From contig NZ_PSMQ01000016.1 in NCBI RefSeq assembly GCF_040290245.1, positions 1 to 34,008 of the forward strand: 34,008 nucleotides of DNA, in the 5' to 3' direction. Made by a program: the position numbers and the translations under genes. The DNA is from Thermus_A sp040290245 (GTDB lineage Bacteria; Deinococcota; Deinococci; Deinococcales; Thermaceae). Below are positions 17,253-24,613 of the stretch, one piece after another. The notes under the pieces were generated by a model, which saw only the letters and a program-made list of their open reading frames with translations, was not told the origin of the DNA and ran no database searches. Position 1 is the first letter of the stretch; every line of letters begins with the position of its first letter.

Positions 17253-18100
17253 CTCCTCGCGTGGGCCCGGCTTGCGAAAAAGGCCCCCCCACCCCCCAGG
17301 AAAAGCGCCAGCAGGAGAACCCCGAGGGAGAGCCGGAGGACGTCCTTTTGGCCCAGGATGGGAAGGAAGGGGAGAAGCCCCTGGAGGCCTTCGGCCAGGA
17401 ACCTGTAGGAGACTCCGGAAAGGAGGGTGGCGAGAAGGGCAGCGCCCGAGGTGAGGAGGACCCCCTCCCAGACAAAGGGGGCCTGGATGAAAAGCCGCCT
17501 TGCCCCCACCAACAGCATGATGGCGATGGCTTCCTTCCGGCTTTCCACCGAAAGCCGGATGGTCCCCATCACGCTGAATAGGGTGTTGAGAAGGAGAAGG
17601 GCCCCTAGGCTCCCCATCCCCAGCTGGAAGCCCGCCAGGACCCGGAGGAGCCTTTCGGTGAGCTCGCCCCCGTACTCCACCTCCTCCACCCCGGGGAGGG
17701 TCTTAAGCCTCTGGGCCACCGCCCGGACCGCCTGGGGCTGGTTCAGTCTCAGGCGGAGGGTGTCCGGAAGGGGGTTCTCCACCAACTCCTTGGCCTGGGC
17801 CAGGTAGGGGTAGTCCAGGATGAGGCCGGCCAGGGCCTCCTCCTTGGTGACCAGGCGGACGCTTAGCACCTCGGGCCAGGTCTGAATCTCGGCCAGGAGG
17901 GTTTCTGTCTCGGCGTTGTCCTTTAAGAACGCGGCCACCTCGAGGCCCCTTTCCAGGCTTTCCACCACCCGGTCCAGGTTCCAAAGCAGAAGGCCCATAA
18001 GGTGGAGGAGGGAAAAGGATAAGAGGGCGGTGAAAAAGGTGGCCAGGCTGGCCGTGGGGTGCCGGGAAAGCTGTTTTAGAGCCTGCGCCAGGGCGTACAC
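17249..18100 (-). CDS. ftsX: Cell division permease FtsX
   Basis: 283 residues, GTG start. The topology is that of FtsX: a cytoplasmic N-terminus 'MYALAQALKQLSRHPTASL', TM1 (about 20-42), a periplasmic domain (about 45-150, with 'VAAFLKDNAETE' and 'LPDTLRLRLNQPQAVRAVAQ'), and three C-terminal membrane segments (about 160-185, 205-235 and 255-275) around 'IRLSVESRKEAIAIMLLVGA'. With FtsE it forms the complex that couples division to peptidoglycan hydrolysis through EnvC-like proteins. It is translationally coupled to the EnvC-like gene but separated from ftsE. TAGGAT lies exactly six bases before the GTG, a leaderless promoter. Confidence 0.93.
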   Translation of the reverse strand: MYALAQALKQLSRHPTASLATFFTALLSFSLLHLMGLLLWNLDRVVESLERGLEVAAFLKDNAETETLLAEIQTWPEVLSVRLVTKEEALAGLILDYPYLAQAKELVENPLPDTLRLRLNQPQAVRAVAQRLKTLPGVEEVEYGGELTERLLRVLAGFQLGMGSLGALLLLNTLFSVMGTIRLSVESRKEAIAIMLLVGARRLFIQAPFVWEGVLLTSGAALLATLLSGVSYRFLAEGLQGLLPFLPILGQKDVLRLSLGVLLLALFLGGGGAFFASRAHARR

Positions 18101-18106
18101 GCTCCC

Positions 18107-18112
18107 ATCCTA
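18107..18112 (-). promoter_or_regulatory. Leaderless -10 element of ftsX
   Basis: On the minus strand TAGGAT, then GGGAGC, then GTG 18100. The N6 spacing equals that at ligA, thyX and others. Confidence 0.5.
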
Positions 18113-18118
18113 AGGCAG

Positions 18119-18124
18119 TATGCT
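18119..18124 (+). promoter_or_regulatory. Possible -10 element of the gcv operon
   Basis: TATGCT lies nine bases before the gcvT ATG, and no Shine-Dalgarno precedes that ATG. The transcript would have only a two- or three-base leader. No riboswitch-sized leader exists between ftsX and gcvT (33 bases), so glycine-riboswitch control is excluded at this position. Confidence 0.35.
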
Positions 18125-18133
18125 TTAAGCGGT

Positions 18134-19240
18134 ATGAAGAAGACCCCTCTGTACGAGGCCCACCTCCGCCTTGGGGCGAAGATGGTGGAGTTCGCGGGCT
18201 ACGCCCTCCCCCTCTACTACACCTCCATCAAGGAGGAGCACCTGGCGGTGCGGAGGGCCGCTGGGGTGTTTGATGTGAGCCACATGGGGGAGTTCTGGAT
18301 CCGGAGTGCTGCTTCCCCGTCAGGGGAAGACAGGGCTGCTTCCCCGTCAGGGGAACACGGGGAGGAGGCCTGTGCCTTCCTCCAGTACGCCACGCTGAAC
18401 GACGTGGCCCGCCTCAAGGTGGGCCGGGCCCAGTACTCCATGCTCCTGAACGCGCGCGGAGGGGTGGTGGACGACATCTACCTCTACCGCACGGGGGAGG
18501 CGGAGTACCTGATGGTGGTGAACGCCGCGAACCAGGCTAAGGACTGGGCCCACTTGACCCGTCTCAGGGAAGGCTTCCAGGTGGAGATGGAAGACGCCTC
18601 GGAAAGGACCGCCCTTTTAGCCCTCCAAGGGCCCAAGGCGGCGGAGGTCCTCCAGGGGTTGGTGGAGGAGGACCTCTCCCGATGGAAGAGGAACGACACC
18701 TTCCTCACCCGGGTGGCGGGAAAAAGGGCCCGGCTCGCCCGCACCGGCTACACCGGGGAGGACGGGTTTGAGATCTTTTTAGCCAACGAGGATGCAGAGC
18801 CCGTCTTCCAGGCCCTTTTAGACCAAGGGGCCCTCCCTGCGGGCCTGGGGGCGCGGGACTCCCTCCGCCTCGAGGCGGGCTTCCCCCTCTACGGCCATGA
18901 ACTCACGGACGAGACGAACCCCCTTTGCACCCCCTACGCCTGGGTGGTGAAAAGGGAGAAGGACTTCTTCGGCAAGGAAGCCCTTCTTTCCAAGACCTGT
19001 GACCAGGTCCTCGTGGGGCTGGTCCTGGAGGAGGGGGTTCCCCGGGAGGGGTACCCGGTGCTCCAAAGCGAGGGCCGGACGGTGGGCCGGGTGACCTCCG
19101 GGGGGTTTTCCCCTCTCCTCGGAAAGGGGATCGCCCTGGCCTACGTGGAGGCCCAGGTAGAGCCTCCCCTTTTTGTGGAGATCCGGGGCCAAAAGAAGCC
19201 TGCTTCCCTGGTGAAGCCGCCGTTTGTGCCCTTAAAATAG
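18134..19240 (+). CDS. gcvT: Glycine cleavage system T protein (aminomethyltransferase)
   Basis: 368 residues. GcvT transfers the methylene group from aminomethyl-lipoyl GcvH to tetrahydrofolate and releases ammonia. Typical blocks are 'TPLYEAHLRLGAKMVEFAGY', 'GVFDVSHMGEFWIR', 'GRAQYSMLLNARGGVVDDIY', 'RTGYTGEDGFEIF', 'LGARDSLRLEAGFPLYGHEL' and 'GRVTSGGFSPLL'. Residues 59-76 are a tandem nine-residue repeat (A-A-S-P-S-G-E-D-R and A-A-S-P-S-G-E-H-G) right after 'GEFWIR'. T. thermophilus GcvT as I recall it is about 19 residues shorter and lacks this segment. It is the first gene of gcvT-H-PA-PB. Confidence 0.97.
   Translation: MKKTPLYEAHLRLGAKMVEFAGYALPLYYTSIKEEHLAVRRAAGVFDVSHMGEFWIRSAASPSGEDRAASPSGEHGEEACAFLQYATLNDVARLKVGRAQYSMLLNARGGVVDDIYLYRTGEAEYLMVVNAANQAKDWAHLTRLREGFQVEMEDASERTALLALQGPKAAEVLQGLVEEDLSRWKRNDTFLTRVAGKRARLARTGYTGEDGFEIFLANEDAEPVFQALLDQGALPAGLGARDSLRLEAGFPLYGHELTDETNPLCTPYAWVVKREKDFFGKEALLSKTCDQVLVGLVLEEGVPREGYPVLQSEGRTVGRVTSGGFSPLLGKGIALAYVEAQVEPPLFVEIRGQKKPASLVKPPFVPLK
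18308..18361 (+). repeat. Tandem pair of the in-frame palindromic element in gcvT
   Basis: Two 27-base units (18308-18334 and 18335-18361), each with the identical core TTCCCCGTCAGGGGAA (18313-18328 and 18340-18355). The 27-base period keeps frame and adds nine codons per unit. Differences between units are confined to the last few bases (GACAGG against CACGGG). The protein gains a serine/proline/glycine-rich insert after the first beta-alpha unit of GcvT. Confidence 0.9.
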
Positions 19241-19259
19241 CTGGGGTTTGGAGGAGAGT

Positions 19260-19640
19260 ATGGACGCACCCAAGGACCGGTTCTACACGAAAACGCACGA
19301 ATGGGCCCTCCCCGAGGGGGAGGAGGTGGTGGTGGGGATCACGGACTACGCCCAGGAGCAGCTGGGGGACGTGGTCTATGTGGAGCTTCCCCAGATTGGA
19401 CGGAAGGTGGAGGCTAAGGAGGCGGCAGCGGTGGTGGAAAGCGTGAAGACCGCCTCGGACATCTACGCCCCCGTGGCCGGGGTGATCGTGGCGGTGAACG
19501 AGACTCTGGCCTCCACGCCCGAGCTCGTCAACCAGGACCCCTATGGGGCAGGCTGGATCTTCAAGCTGAAGCCCGAGCGGCTTTCCGACCTGGATGCCCT
19601 TATGGATGCGGAGGCCTATCTGAAGAGCCTCGAGGAATAG
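19260..19640 (+). CDS. gcvH: Glycine cleavage system H protein
   Basis: 126 residues from ATG 19260, preceded by GGAGGAG. A TTG at 19248 in the same frame is part of the region carrying that site and is rejected. GcvH carries the lipoyl arm that shuttles the aminomethyl group between the P, T and L proteins. The lipoylated lysine is in 'AVVESVKTASDIYAPVAG'; the N-terminal 'RFYTKTHEWALPEGEEVVVG' and the C-terminal 'ELVNQDPYGAGWIFKLKP' are characteristic. It is 19 bases after gcvT and nine before gcvPA. Confidence 0.98.
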   Translation: MDAPKDRFYTKTHEWALPEGEEVVVGITDYAQEQLGDVVYVELPQIGRKVEAKEAAAVVESVKTASDIYAPVAGVIVAVNETLASTPELVNQDPYGAGWIFKLKPERLSDLDALMDAEAYLKSLEE

Positions 19641-19649
19641 GAGGGCTGG

Positions 19650-20957
19650 ATGTACGCGCCCCATACCCCGGAGGAGATCCGGGAGATGCTGGAGAGGCTG
19701 GGGTTTTCCTCCCTCGAGGAGCTCTTCCAGGACCTGCCCAAGGAGGTCCTTCTAAGGGGCCTGGACCTTCCCCCACCCCTGACGGAGGCGGAGGCGTTGG
19801 CCCGATTAAAGGCCCTGGCCCGGAAGAACCTGCCCGCGGACAAGGCCTTTTTGGGGGGAGGAATCCGGCCCCACCACACCCCCCCGGTGGTCTCGGCCCT
19901 GGCCAGCCGGGGGGAGTTCCTCACCGCGTATACCCCTTACCAGCCCGAGATGAGCCAAGGAGTCTTGCAGGCCATCTTCGAGTACCAGACCATGATGGCC
20001 GAGCTCACCGGCCTCGAGGTCTCCAACGCCTCCATGTACGACGGCTCCACCGCCTTGGCCGAGGGGGTGCTTTTGGCCCTCCGGGAGACGGGCCGGATGC
20101 GGGTCCTGGTCTCCCAGGGGGTCCATCCCGAGTACCGGGAGGTGCTGAAGGCGTATCTGGATGCCGTCGGGGCGGAGGTGGCGGAGATCCCCCTAAAGGG
20201 GGACCGGACCCCGGTCGTGGAGGTGCAGGGGGGGGTGGGTGCGGTGGTGGTCCAGACCCCCAACTTCCTGGGAGCCCTGGAGACCCCGGACCCGCTCGTG
20301 GAGGAGACCCACCGGAAAGGGGCCCTCTTTGTGGCGGTGGTGGACCCCCTGTCTTTGAGCGTCCTCCGTCCTCCGGGGGAGTACGGGGCGGATATCGCCG
20401 TAGGCGATGGACAGACCCTGGGCCAGGCCATGGGCTTTGGCGGGCCCCACTTCGGGTTTTTGGTCGTGAAAAAGGCCTTGGTCCGCCAGCTTCCTGGCCG
20501 GCTGGTCTCCGAAACCGTGGACGTGGAAGGGCGGCGGGGCTTCATCCTTACCCTCCAGGCCCGGGAGCAGTTCATCCGTCGGGCTAAGGCGAAAAGCAAC
20601 GTCACCACCAACGCCCAGCTCACCGCTTTGATGGGGGCGATCTACCTGGCGGGGCTTGGGCCCGAGGGGCTTAAGGAGGTGGCCCTCCTCTCTGCGGCCC
20701 GGGCCCGGCGGCTTTACGAGCTCCTCCTCGAGCTGCCCGGGGTTCGGCCCTTCACCCGTCCACCTTTCTTTACAGAGTTTGCCCTTCGGCTGCCCCGGCC
20801 TCAGGAGGCGGTGCGCCGGGCGCTGGCCGAACGGGGTTTCCACGCCGCGGCCCCCGTGCCCTTGGACCCCCACCTGGCCCTTTTCGCCGCCACCGAGGTC
20901 CACACAGAGGAGGATCTGATGCGGCTGAGGGAGGCCTTAAGGGAGGTTTTGGCATGA
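19650..20957 (+). CDS. gcvPA: Glycine dehydrogenase (decarboxylating) subunit 1
   Basis: 435 residues, ATG after GGAGGG. This is the N-terminal half of the P protein, which is split into two chains in thermophiles and many Gram-positives. Landmarks are 'MYAPHTPEEIREMLERLG' at the start, 'FLGGGIRPHHTPPVV', 'TAYTPYQPEMSQGVLQAIFEYQ' (in pieces), 'LEVSNASMYDGSTALAEGVLLA' (in pieces) and 'QAMGFGGPHFGFL'. It pairs with GcvPB to decarboxylate glycine with PLP. The ATGA overlap with gcvPB should keep the two subunits equal in amount. Confidence 0.97.
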   Translation: MYAPHTPEEIREMLERLGFSSLEELFQDLPKEVLLRGLDLPPPLTEAEALARLKALARKNLPADKAFLGGGIRPHHTPPVVSALASRGEFLTAYTPYQPEMSQGVLQAIFEYQTMMAELTGLEVSNASMYDGSTALAEGVLLALRETGRMRVLVSQGVHPEYREVLKAYLDAVGAEVAEIPLKGDRTPVVEVQGGVGAVVVQTPNFLGALETPDPLVEETHRKGALFVAVVDPLSLSVLRPPGEYGADIAVGDGQTLGQAMGFGGPHFGFLVVKKALVRQLPGRLVSETVDVEGRRGFILTLQAREQFIRRAKAKSNVTTNAQLTALMGAIYLAGLGPEGLKEVALLSAARARRLYELLLELPGVRPFTRPPFFTEFALRLPRPQEAVRRALAERGFHAAAPVPLDPHLALFAATEVHTEEDLMRLREALREVLA

Positions 20958-22381
20958 GCTTTCCCCTGATCTTTGAACGAAGCCGGCCCAACCGGCGGGG
21001 CCTGAGGCCTGCCAAAGGGCCGCTTCCCGATGCGAAGGCGCTTTTCGGCGCGGAGCACCTCAGGAGAAGACCGCCCCGCCTGCCCGAGGTGGATGAGCTT
21101 TCCCTGGTCCGGCACTACACCCTTCTCTCCCACCGCCAGGCGGGGGTGGACACCACCTTTTACCCCTTGGGGAGCTGCACGATGAAGTACAACCCCAAGG
21201 CCCACGAGGAGGCGGCGCGGCTTTTCGCCGACCTCCACCCCTACCAGGACCCCGCCACAGCCCAAGGGGCCTTAGAGCTCATGTGGGAGCTCCAGACCTA
21301 CCTGGCCGAGATCACCGGGATGGACGCGGTCACCCTGCAGCCCGCGGCGGGGGCCCACGGGGAGCTTACGGGCATCCTGATCATCCGGGCCTACCACAAG
21401 GACCGGGGGGAGGAGAAGGCGCGCCGGGTGGTTTTGGTGCCCGATTCCGCCCATGGCTCCAACCCCGCCACCGCCTCCATGGCCGGCTACGAGGTGCGGG
21501 AGGTGGCCTCCGGGCCGGACGGGGAGGTGGACCTCGAGGCGTTGAAGCGGGAGCTTGGGCCCCACGTGGCGGCCATTATGCTCACCAACCCCAACACCCT
21601 GGGTCTTTTTGAGCGGAGGATCCTGGAGATCAGCCGCCTGGCCCACGAGGCCGGGGCCCAGCTCTACTACGACGGGGCCAATTTGAATGCGATTATGGGC
21701 TGGGCCCGGCCGGGGGACATGGGGTTTGACGTGGTCCACCTCAACCTGCACAAGACCTTCACCGTCCCCCACGGGGGTGGGGGGCCGGGGAGCGGACCCG
21801 TGGGGGTGAAGCGGCACCTCGAGCCCTACCTGCCCGTGCCCACGGTGAAGAGGGTAGGGGAGGTGTACGCCCTGGACTTTGACCGGCCCAAGTCCATCGG
21901 ACGGGTGCGGAGCTTTTACGGAAACTTCCTGGCCCTGGTGCGGGCCTGGATGTACATCCGCATGCTGGGCGCGGAAGGACTTAGAACGAGCGCGGCTTTG
22001 GCCGTTTTGAACGCCAACTACCTCCGCCTCCTCCTCAAGGACAAGGGGTACCGCATCCCCTATGACCGCCTTTCCATGCATGAGTTTGTGGCCCAGCCCC
22101 CCGAGGGGATGAGGGCTTTAGAGATGGCCAAGGGGCTGATCGAGCTGGGCTTCCACCCGCCCACGGTCTACTTCCCCCTCATCGTCAAGGAAGCCCTGAT
22201 GATCGAGCCCACGGAGACGGAGGCCAAGGAGACGTTGGAAGCCTTCGCCGAGGCCCTGGGGGCCCTTTTGCAAAAGCCCAAGGACTGGCTGGAGAACGCC
22301 CCCTACTCCACCCCGGTCCGCCGGCTGGACGAGGTCCGGGCCAACCGGAAGCCCAAGCTTACCTACTTCGACGAGGGCTAG
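20954..22381 (+). CDS. gcvPB: Glycine dehydrogenase (decarboxylating) subunit 2
   Basis: 475 residues, four-base overlap with gcvPA. This is the catalytic half of the P protein: the PLP lysine is in 'DVVHLNLHKTFTVPHGGGG', after 'GAQLYYDGANLNAIMGWARP'. Other family blocks are 'FYPLGSCTMKYNPKAHEEA', 'LQPAAGAHGELTGILIIRAY', 'SAHGSNPATASMAGYEV' and 'MIEPTETEAKETLEAF'. It completes gcvT-H-PA-PB; the L protein (dihydrolipoamide dehydrogenase) is not in the window, as is usual because it is shared with other complexes. Its last four bases overlap the end of the convergent fur-family gene. Confidence 0.97.
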   Translation: MSFPLIFERSRPNRRGLRPAKGPLPDAKALFGAEHLRRRPPRLPEVDELSLVRHYTLLSHRQAGVDTTFYPLGSCTMKYNPKAHEEAARLFADLHPYQDPATAQGALELMWELQTYLAEITGMDAVTLQPAAGAHGELTGILIIRAYHKDRGEEKARRVVLVPDSAHGSNPATASMAGYEVREVASGPDGEVDLEALKRELGPHVAAIMLTNPNTLGLFERRILEISRLAHEAGAQLYYDGANLNAIMGWARPGDMGFDVVHLNLHKTFTVPHGGGGPGSGPVGVKRHLEPYLPVPTVKRVGEVYALDFDRPKSIGRVRSFYGNFLALVRAWMYIRMLGAEGLRTSAALAVLNANYLRLLLKDKGYRIPYDRLSMHEFVAQPPEGMRALEMAKGLIELGFHPPTVYFPLIVKEALMIEPTETEAKETLEAFAEALGALLQKPKDWLENAPYSTPVRRLDEVRANRKPKLTYFDEG

Positions 22382-22746
22382 GCGCAGGCCGAGCACCGGC
22401 CGTACAGGGTGACCTCGTGCCCCTCGGCCAGGAAACCGGGGGGAACCAGGGCCTCCACACCCTGGGGGCAGCCTTGGAGCTCGTAGACTTTGCCGCAGAC
22501 CCGGCAGAGGAAATGGTGGTGGTGGGCCTCGCCCGAACGTTCGTACCGAGGCGTCCCCCCGGGGAGCTCCACCGGGACGAGGAAGCCCTCCTCCAGAAGA
22601 CCCTTTAAGGTGCGGTACACCGTGGCCAGCCCCAGACCGGGAACCCGCGCCCGGGCCAGCTCCAAGACCTCCTGGGGGGAGAGGGGTCTTTGGGTCTCGA
22701 GGAAGACGGACCGGATGGCCTGGCGCTGCTTCGTCCTTCGCTCCAC
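22378..22746 (-). CDS. Fur-family transcriptional regulator
   Basis: 122 residues. The N-terminal winged helix has 'KQRQAIRSVFLETQRPLSPQEVL' (in pieces) and the recognition region 'GLGLATVYRTLKGLLEEGFLV'. The dimerisation part carries the metal-binding block 'GEAHHHHFLCRVCGKVYEL' and a C-terminal 'GRCSACA'; the two C-x2-C pairs can hold a structural zinc. The sequence alone does not tell Fur, Zur or PerR apart. It is slightly short at the C-terminus. It diverges from the YibE/F-like gene, and an AT-rich dyad between them is a likely operator. The GTG start lies six bases after TATCCT. Confidence 0.9.
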   Translation of the reverse strand: MERRTKQRQAIRSVFLETQRPLSPQEVLELARARVPGLGLATVYRTLKGLLEEGFLVPVELPGGTPRYERSGEAHHHHFLCRVCGKVYELQGCPQGVEALVPPGFLAEGHEVTLYGRCSACA

Positions 22747-22752
22747 GCTCCT

Positions 22753-22797
22753 AGGATACCAAACTGAGAAGATTTTTTCATCTTTCTGGGATAGACT
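22753..22797. promoter_or_regulatory. Divergent leaderless promoters and candidate Fur-family operator
   Basis: On the minus strand TATCCT (22758-22753) lies six bases before the regulator GTG; on the plus strand TAGACT (22792-22797) lies six bases before ATG 22804. Between them the AT-rich stretch carries an imperfect inverted repeat AGAAGAT (22767-22773) / ATCTTTCT (22780-22787) separated by TTTTTC. Fur-family proteins bind AT-rich dyads that cover promoters, so this is the natural candidate site for autoregulation and control of the neighbour. Confidence 0.45.
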
Positions 22798-22803
22798 CGG
22801 CCC

Positions 22804-23829
22804 ATGGCGCGGGCGATTTGGATGGTTCTCCTCCTTTTGGGCGGCTTGAGCAGCCCCCTCGGGGCCCTGGCCCAGGGGTATGAGGTGGGCCGGATTCTGA
22901 GCCTAGAAGGGGGCAAGGCTCGGGTGGCCCTGAACAACGGGGCGGTCGAGGCGGAGCTTCCCCAAGGCGGGCTCAGGTTCCAAGTGGGCGAGCGGGTGGT
23001 GGTGTTTTCCGAGGGGGGGCGGCACTACGTGACCGAGCCCGACCGCATTCCCTGGCTGGTGGGCCTGTTTTTCCTGTTCATCCTCTTTGCCGTTGCCCTC
23101 GGCCGGGGACAGGGGCTCAGGGGAGTGTTGGGGACCCTCCTCGGCTTTTTGGTCCTGGTCTACTTGGTCGTCCCGAGGATCGCCGCTGGGGGGAGCCCTC
23201 TGGGGTACGCCCTTTTCGGAAGCCTGGGGGTCCTTCTCCTTTCCATCTACTTCGTTCACGGGGTGAACCGAAAGACCACCGCCGCCCTCTTGGGGACGCT
23301 GCTTTCTGTTTTTTTCACCCTTCTTCTGGCCCGCCTTATCGCCCAGGCCCTGGGCTTCACGGGCCTGGCCAGCGAGGAGGCCCTTCTCCTACGGCAACGG
23401 GGCGGGGTGGACCTGCTTTCCCTTTGGCTTGCGGGGGTGGTGGTGGGGACACTGGGAGCCCTCACGGATGTGACCGTGACCCAGGCTTCTGTGGTCCAGG
23501 CCTTAGCCCACGCCCATCCAGGCTTCGGCCTGTGGGAGCTTTACCGGCGGGCCATGCGGGTGGGGTATGACCATATCGGCAGCCTGGTCAACACCCTGGT
23601 CTTCGCCTACGCCTCGGGGAGCCTGCCCCTTTTCCTCCTCCTCACCCAGGACCCCACCCCGGTCCGCTTTCTGGTGAACACCGAGCCCTTTGCCGCCGAG
23701 GTGGTGAGCATGCTCCTTGGCTCCTTGGGGCTTCTTCTGGCCGTGCCTTTGACCACCTTCTTGGCCTCGAGCTTCTTCCAAGGGGGTTCTTCCCCAGGGG
23801 GCGAGGGCCACCCTTTTCACCTTCACTGA
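22804..23829 (+). CDS. YibE/F-like integral membrane protein
   Basis: 341 residues. A signal peptide (1-24, 'GALAQG') is followed by a small extracytoplasmic domain (about 25-80, 'GRILSLEGGKARVALNNG') and then about seven to eight membrane segments. The YibE/F family signature is seen in 'WLAGVVVGTLGALTDVTVTQAS' (in pieces), 'RAMRVGYDHIGSLVNTLVFAYA' (in pieces) and 'NTEPFAAEVVSMLLGSLGLLLAVPLTT' (in pieces). The family's function is not established; transport has been suggested. The divergent Fur-family gene suggests that metal or peroxide may control it, which is inference. It is seven bases from the prmA region and on the same strand. Confidence 0.85.
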   Translation: MARAIWMVLLLLGGLSSPLGALAQGYEVGRILSLEGGKARVALNNGAVEAELPQGGLRFQVGERVVVFSEGGRHYVTEPDRIPWLVGLFFLFILFAVALGRGQGLRGVLGTLLGFLVLVYLVVPRIAAGGSPLGYALFGSLGVLLLSIYFVHGVNRKTTAALLGTLLSVFFTLLLARLIAQALGFTGLASEEALLLRQRGGVDLLSLWLAGVVVGTLGALTDVTVTQASVVQALAHAHPGFGLWELYRRAMRVGYDHIGSLVNTLVFAYASGSLPLFLLLTQDPTPVRFLVNTEPFAAEVVSMLLGSLGLLLAVPLTTFLASSFFQGGSSPGGEGHPFHLH

Positions 23830-23845
23830 AGGTAGGATGGGAAGG

Positions 23846-24613
23846 ATGCAGGTCTTCCGACTGAAGGGCGATTTCCGAAGCCTGGACCCAGTCCTTCCCC
23901 TCCTTTTTGACCATGGGGCCCGGGGCCTCGAGGAGAGGGAAGGCGAGGTCTGGGCCTACTTTCCCGAGCGGGTGGGGCTTCCTTTGGAAGGGGAGTGGCT
24001 CAGCCTACCCGACGAGGACTGGCTTTCCGCCTGGAAGCGGGACCTAAGCCCCGTGGAAGCGGGGCCCTTCTTGGTCCTGGCCCCTTGGCACAAGCCGAGG
24101 CCCGGCCTCATCCCCATCTTCATCGAGCCGGGCATGGCCTTTGGGACGGGCCACCACGAGACGACCCGGTTGGCCCTTCGCGCCCTCGGCCGGTGCGTTC
24201 GAAAGGGGATGCGGGTTTTGGACCTGGGCACGGGCAGCGGGATCTTGGCCATCGCCGCGGCCAAGCTCGGGGCCAGGGCTTTAGGGGTGGATATCGATCC
24301 CGCGGTCCTCCCTTTGGCCCGGGAGAACGCCAGGCGGAATGGGGTAGAGGTGGAGTTTCTGGAGGGGAGTCTCGAGGCTTCCGAGGCCAGGGCCCCTTTT
24401 GACCTCATCGTGGCCAACCTCTTCGCCGAGCTCCACCAGGCCCTCCTGCCGGGCTACAGGGCCCAGCTCGCCCCTGGGGGGGGCCTCCTCCTCACCGGCA
24501 TCCTGCATTCCAAAGGGGCGGGCGTGGAGGAGGCCCTTAGGGGGGCGGGGTTTTCCTTCCAGGCCGAGAAAGAGGGGGAGTGGGTGCTCTATGCGGCCGC
24601 ACCGGGCGTATAG
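23846..24613 (+). CDS. prmA: Ribosomal protein L11 methyltransferase
   Basis: 255 residues from ATG 23846. An ATG at 23837 gives three more residues, but the shorter product starts 'MQVFRLKG', aligning with T. thermophilus 'MWVYRLKG' as I recall it, and TAGGAT lies seven bases before it. PrmA trimethylates ribosomal protein L11. The N-terminal substrate-recognition domain (1-60) ends at 'EDWLSAWKRDL'. The methyltransferase part has 'IEPGMAFGTGHHETTRLAL', the SAM loop 'VLDLGTGSGILAIAAAKLG', 'ALGVDIDPAVLP', and 'DLIVANLFAELH' (the NPF-like motif IV). It overlaps rsmE by 23 bases. Confidence 0.96.
   Translation: MQVFRLKGDFRSLDPVLPLLFDHGARGLEEREGEVWAYFPERVGLPLEGEWLSLPDEDWLSAWKRDLSPVEAGPFLVLAPWHKPRPGLIPIFIEPGMAFGTGHHETTRLALRALGRCVRKGMRVLDLGTGSGILAIAAAKLGARALGVDIDPAVLPLARENARRNGVEVEFLEGSLEASEARAPFDLIVANLFAELHQALLPGYRAQLAPGGGLLLTGILHSKGAGVEEALRGAGFSFQAEKEGEWVLYAAAPGV

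Noticed and set aside
18101..18133. Glycine riboswitch upstream of gcvT
   Set aside because: Only 33 bases separate ftsX and gcvT, too short for an aptamer.
24399..24590. N-terminal extension of rsmE inside prmA
   Set aside because: The extra 64 residues are Ser/Pro/Arg-rich out-of-frame prmA sequence; the family start is at ATG 24591.
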